Positions 6,218 through 9,003 of a DNA stretch of 9,003 bases are shown piece after piece. The DNA is from Thermoactinomycetaceae bacterium (GTDB lineage Bacteria; Bacillota; Bacilli; Thermoactinomycetales; Thermoactinomycetaceae): contig JANWJM010000053.1 in NCBI GenBank assembly GCA_025449475.1, positions 1 through 9,003 on the forward strand, read 5' to 3'. Position numbers and translations under genes: made by a program. Position 1 is the stretch's first letter; every line of letters starts with the position of its first letter. A model generated the notes under the pieces. The model made no database searches, was not told where the DNA came from, and was given only the letters and a program-made list of their open reading frames with translations.

Positions 6218-6922
6218 TTATGAAGCGCTGCTTTGTTGTTCTCCTTGTCTGCCTTCCAAAACAGCGTCAGCGATCTTGCTTGTAAACAAACGAACAGCAC
6301 GGATGGCATCATCGTTTCCTGGAATCACATAGTCGATTTCATCCGGATCACAATTGGTATCAACAATGGAGATGATCGGAATATTTAAGTTCCGTGCTTC
6401 TGCCACTGCAATTCGTTCTTTACGCGGGTCAATGATAAAGACAGCATCGGGTAAGTCCTTCATCTTCTTAATCCCGCCTAAAAATTTTTCCAGACGAGCC
6501 TGTTCTTTTTTCAGTAGAACCACTTCTTTTTTGGGAAGAACATCAAAAACTCCCTCTTCTTCCATCTTCTCTAACTGATGCAAGCGATCAATCCGTTTAC
6601 GAATAGTCTGGAAGTTGGTGAGTGTTCCCCCCAACCAACGATGGTTGATGTAAAACATATCACATCTTAAAGCCTCTTCCTTTACCGCTTCTTGTGCCTG
6701 TTTTTTGGTTCCGACGAAAAGAATACTGCCGCCTTCTTGACTAATATTCCGTACAAATTGATAGGCTTGTTCCATCATTTTTACGGTTTTTTGTAAATCG
6801 ATGATGTAAATCCCATTTCGCTCGGTAAAGATATACTTTTCCATTTTGGGATTCCATCTTCGGGTTTGATGTCCAAAGTGGACACCTGCTTCAAGTAATT
6901 GTTTCATTGATACAACTGCCAT
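6218..6922 (-). CDS. rpsB: Small ribosomal subunit protein uS2
   Basis: Structural protein of the 30S subunit, needed for late assembly and for binding of S1-type proteins. The 234 residues begin MAVVSMKQLLEAGVHFGHQTRRWNPKM, the family N terminus, and contain YIIDLQKT, ILFVGTKKQAQ, YINHRWLGGTLTNF, the coiled-coil insertion (about 117-160), PDAVFIIDPRKE and the closing GNDDAIRAVRLFTSKIADAVLEG. It is slightly shorter than B. subtilis S2. The start at 6922 has AAGGAGG at 8 nt spacing and the conserved N terminus; an in-frame ATG at 7048 lies upstream of the promoter -10 and cannot be used by that transcript. Expression is probably set by the dedicated promoter and structured leader upstream, and by the hairpin before tsf. 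Confidence 0.98.
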   Translation of the reverse strand: MAVVSMKQLLEAGVHFGHQTRRWNPKMEKYIFTERNGIYIIDLQKTVKMMEQAYQFVRNISQEGGSILFVGTKKQAQEAVKEEALRCDMFYINHRWLGGTLTNFQTIRKRIDRLHQLEKMEEEGVFDVLPKKEVVLLKKEQARLEKFLGGIKKMKDLPDAVFIIDPRKERIAVAEARNLNIPIISIVDTNCDPDEIDYVIPGNDDAIRAVRLFTSKIADAVLEGRQGEQQSSAS

Positions 6923-6950
6923 GATAAAATCCTCCTTTTGGTTTGTCCTC

Positions 6951-7016
6951 CGCCGAAGGTCATCGAGAATCAGAAACTGTGAAACCCACAGCACCGTCTG
7001 CTCACTACCTTCAGCG
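6951..7016 (-). ncRNA. Structured rpsB leader, candidate S2-responsive regulatory RNA
   Basis: On the minus strand CGCTGAAGGT (7016-7007) pairs over 10 bp (one G-U) with ACCTTCGGCG (6960-6951). Inside it GAG and CAGA (7003-6997) pair with TCTG (6974-6971) and CTC (6967-6965), with a 3-nt bulge, and CTGTG (6991-6987) closes a 5-nt loop with CACAG (6981-6977). The result is a single elongated arm that ends 14 nt before the ribosome site (6937-6931). Ribosomal protein operons are often controlled by binding of the encoded protein to such leaders, but I cannot match this to a named family. The pairing is seen; the function is inferred. Confidence 0.45.
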
Positions 7017-7038
7017 TGTGTGGTTAACACCAAAGAAA

Positions 7039-7068
7039 AATATATCATATTGATCTAACATTTCGCAA
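7039..7068 (-). promoter_or_regulatory. Sigma-A-type promoter of rpsB-tsf
   Basis: On the minus strand TTGCGA (7068-7063) and TATATT (7044-7039) are 18 nt apart, and the -10 is extended by TGA (7047-7045). A start near 7031 gives a leader of about 109 nt. It stands in the codY-rpsB gap, where highly expressed ribosomal protein genes need a promoter independent of hslU-codY. Confidence 0.65.
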
Positions 7069-7083
7069 GCTTTTCGATCCCAA

Positions 7084-7866
7084 TCATGAATGCTTTAACT
7101 TCTCCAAAGCGGGAAGTAAACGATCATTGAGGATTTTAATATAGGTTCCTTTCATCCCCAATGATCGTGATTCGATAACCCCCGCACTTTCTAATTTTCG
7201 TAACGCATTCACGATCACCGAACGTGTAATACCTGCGCGATCCGCGATGCGACTGGCAACAAGCAGTCCTTCTTGGTCATTTAACTCCTTAAAAATATGT
7301 TCTACCGCTTCTAACTCGCTATAGGATAGCGAATCGATCGACATTTGTACGACTGCTCGACTCCTTGCTTCCCGCTCTTTCTCTTCTACTTTCTGGCGCA
7401 AGATCTCCATCCCAACAACTGTACTTCCAAACTCGGCCAAAATTAAGTCCTCAGTTATGAATTTTTCATCAAATCGCGTCAAAAGAAGAGTACCGAGTCG
7501 CTCTCCTCCTCCAATGATCGGTACTACTGTAATAAATCGTTGTTCAGCCGTCTGCTGGGTAGGGGATTCTGAAATCGAATAGGCTTGTTCACGATTCAAG
7601 TTCGAAGAGGTTTCACGAATGCCTAATAGCCAGTCATTATATTCTTCAGGAATTTGATTTCCTGTTAAAATTACTTGATTCATTTCATCTTCACTATGTT
7701 CAAATGCAATGCCAAAACCGAGTATTTTCCCATTGTGATGAATGGCATAAACATTGGCTCCGATAACCACACTGAGCAACTCGGCCATTTCATTAAAATT
7801 TACAGCGTGACCCGCCGTACGCTGTAATAAACGATTGATCTGTCTTGCTTTCGACAAGAGATTCAT
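7084..7866 (-). CDS. codY: GTP-sensing global transcriptional repressor CodY
   Basis: Dimeric repressor of nutrient-limitation genes in Firmicutes, normally activated by isoleucine/valine and GTP. The 260 residues hold an N-terminal GAF domain (about 1-137), a long linker helix (about 138-165) and a winged helix-turn-helix with ASRIADRAGITRSVIVNALR (204-223), then KLESAGVIESRSLGMKGTYIK, nearly identical to B. subtilis. The GAF core GGGERLGTL is intact, yet effector-site positions differ from the remembered B. subtilis protein: Arg61 is Glu61, Phe98 and Pro99 align with Ser99 and Glu100, and Ser43-Arg44-Arg45 is His43-His44-Asn45. DNA binding should be conserved, while sensing may be altered. 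The ATG follows GAGGAGG; the gene starts 13 nt after hslU, so they are cotranscribed. rpsB, not a flagellar operon, follows. Confidence 0.97.
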   Translation of the reverse strand: MNLLSKARQINRLLQRTAGHAVNFNEMAELLSVVIGANVYAIHHNGKILGFGIAFEHSEDEMNQVILTGNQIPEEYNDWLLGIRETSSNLNREQAYSISESPTQQTAEQRFITVVPIIGGGERLGTLLLTRFDEKFITEDLILAEFGSTVVGMEILRQKVEEKEREARSRAVVQMSIDSLSYSELEAVEHIFKELNDQEGLLVASRIADRAGITRSVIVNALRKLESAGVIESRSLGMKGTYIKILNDRLLPALEKLKHS

Positions 7867-7879
7867 ACTGGTTCCTCCT

Positions 7880-9003
7880 CTACAAAATAAACTGGCTTAA
7901 ATCACGATCTTGAACAATATCCGATAGTCTTTCTTGTACATATTCATCCGTGATTGTAATTTCTCTTTCTCCAATTTCTGGTGCCTCAAATGAAAGCTCT
8001 TCAAGAAGCCTTTCAAGAATGGTGTGTAATCGTCTCGCACCAATGTTGTCCGTTTCACTGTTCACTTTTGCGGCTAATTTTGCAATCTCTTTGATGGCTT
8101 CATCTGTAAATCGAACACGAATATTTTCCGTCTCGAGCAGAGCAGTGTACTGTTTAATCAATGCATTTTTCGGTTTTGTCAGAATATGTACAAAATCATC
8201 CGCTGTTAAATCAGATAGTTCCACACGAATCGGAAATCGTCCTTGCAATTCAGGAATCAAATCGGACGGCTTCGAGATATGAAATGCCCCTGCGGCGATA
8301 AATAAGATATAGTCTGTTTTCACGGGTCCATATTTGGTCATGACAGTAGAACCTTCCACAATCGGTAAAATGTCGCGTTGAACCCCTTCTCGCGAGACGT
8401 CCGGTCCGGTTTGATCTTTTCCTGCAATCTTATCAATTTCATCGAGAAAAATGATGCCTGATTGTTCAACTCGCTGTAGTGCTTCTTGAATCACTTGGTC
8501 CATATCTATCAATTTTTGTCCTTCTTCTTGTGTCAATACCTCACGCGCTTCGCGAACAGGCAAACGACGTTTTTTGGTTTTTTTGGGCAATAACTGACCC
8601 AGCATCTCCTGCATATTCATGCCCATTTGTTCTGCACCTGTACCTGCAAACATATCAAAAAAGGTTGGAGCCTGTTCTTCCACTTCAATTTCAACGATTT
8701 GGTCTTCCAACTCACCTGCCATTAATTTTTCCTTCAATTGCTTCCGACGATACACCAACTGGTCTTCCTCTTGTCGATCTTGTCTTTCAGCATTTTGGTT
8801 CTGTTGAAATAGGACTTCAAATGGATTTTTGAACGATGTCGATGTTCTTTTTCCGGGGATCATGATCTCAAGCAGCCGTTCATTTGCGAGGTCTCTTGCT
8901 TGTTCTTTGACACTTTCCAATCTTTCCGTCTTTACCATGCGAATCGCGGTTTCTGTAAGGTCACGAATCATCGACTCAACATCACGTCCTACGTAACCCA
9001 CTT
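7880..9003 (-). CDS. hslU: HslU (ClpY) ATPase subunit of the HslUV protease, 5' end cut by the window
   Basis: AAA+ unfoldase that feeds substrates to the HslV (ClpQ/CodW) peptidase. About 374 C-terminal codons are visible; the N-terminal roughly 90 residues with Walker A lie beyond the right edge. The visible part opens within EVGYVGRDVESMIRDL, so its first GTG codon is an internal Val and not a start. It then shows the variable, Gln- and Glu-rich I domain, Walker B GIIFLDEIDKIAGK, the arginine-finger region ELQGRFPIRVEL and sensor-2 NIGARRLHT. It ends in DLSQFIL, the tail that docks into HslV, so the partner is expected to be functional; hslV should lie just upstream, outside this window. 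codY begins 13 nt after the TAG stop. Confidence 0.97.
   Translation of the reverse strand, partial: VGYVGRDVESMIRDLTETAIRMVKTERLESVKEQARDLANERLLEIMIPGKRTSTSFKNPFEVLFQQNQNAERQDRQEEDQLVYRRKQLKEKLMAGELEDQIVEIEVEEQAPTFFDMFAGTGAEQMGMNMQEMLGQLLPKKTKKRRLPVREAREVLTQEEGQKLIDMDQVIQEALQRVEQSGIIFLDEIDKIAGKDQTGPDVSREGVQRDILPIVEGSTVMTKYGPVKTDYILFIAAGAFHISKPSDLIPELQGRFPIRVELSDLTADDFVHILTKPKNALIKQYTALLETENIRVRFTDEAIKEIAKLAAKVNSETDNIGARRLHTILERLLEELSFEAPEIGEREITITDEYVQERLSDIVQDRDLSQFIL

Noticed and set aside
6923..7048. In-frame upstream extension of rpsB to ATG 7048 (42 extra residues)
   Set aside because: The extension covers the promoter -10 and structured leader, has no ribosome site and is not part of S2; the start at 6922 has a strong ribosome site and the conserved N terminus.
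7069..7083. Terminator after codY
   Set aside because: Only an imperfect AAGCTT-centred palindrome without a T-tract lies between the codY stop and the rpsB promoter, so read-through from codY into rpsB seems likely.

Overview
The window looks like core chromosome of a low-to-medium GC Firmicute of the order Bacillales. The gene order hslU-codY-rpsB-tsf-frr-uppS-cdsA-dxr-rseP is the conserved Bacillus-type block, and CodY, RasP/RseP and ClpY (HslU) all read as Bacillales versions. codY is followed directly by rpsB, without the flagellar/chemotaxis operon found there in Bacillus subtilis, and EF-Ts is the short form. A non-flagellated or rearranged lineage (for example Thermoactinomycetaceae or a relative) is a reasonable guess, but the sequence alone does not prove it.

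Layout. Eight complete genes and one partial gene lie on the minus strand and are read from right to left. hslU (cut by the right edge) and codY are 13 nt apart and form one transcription unit. rpsB has its own sigma-A-type promoter and a roughly 110-nt structured leader, followed by an attenuator-like hairpin and tsf. A strong terminator hairpin then follows tsf exactly where pyrH (UMP kinase) would be expected; pyrH is not in this window. After it, frr, uppS, cdsA, dxr and rseP run with short gaps (10-17 nt for the last four) to a bidirectional terminator at 602-640. One gene on the plus strand, an Asp23/Gls24-family envelope-stress protein, faces this operon and shares the terminator. The far left edge holds a perfect 11-bp hairpin, probably the end of a neighbouring transcript.

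How the genes fit together. rpsB, tsf and frr serve translation (small-subunit protein S2, EF-Tu recycling, ribosome recycling). dxr, uppS and cdsA make isoprenoid precursors, the C55 lipid carrier and CDP-diacylglycerol for the envelope. RseP is the site-2 protease of envelope-stress signalling and faces an Asp23-family gene. CodY is the global nutrient repressor and HslU the unfoldase of the HslUV protease.

The most notable points are: (1) loss or relocation of pyrH, with a terminator at the junction and a possible promoter overlapping it; (2) a CodY with a near-perfect DNA-binding domain but altered residues at positions known to bind branched-chain amino acids and GTP; (3) a compact, well-paired rpsB leader that may be an autoregulatory RNA; (4) the operon ending after rseP, without the proS-polC genes that follow in B. 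subtilis. I see no mobile element, CRISPR array, tRNA or rRNA, and no clearly novel defence or biosynthetic system.
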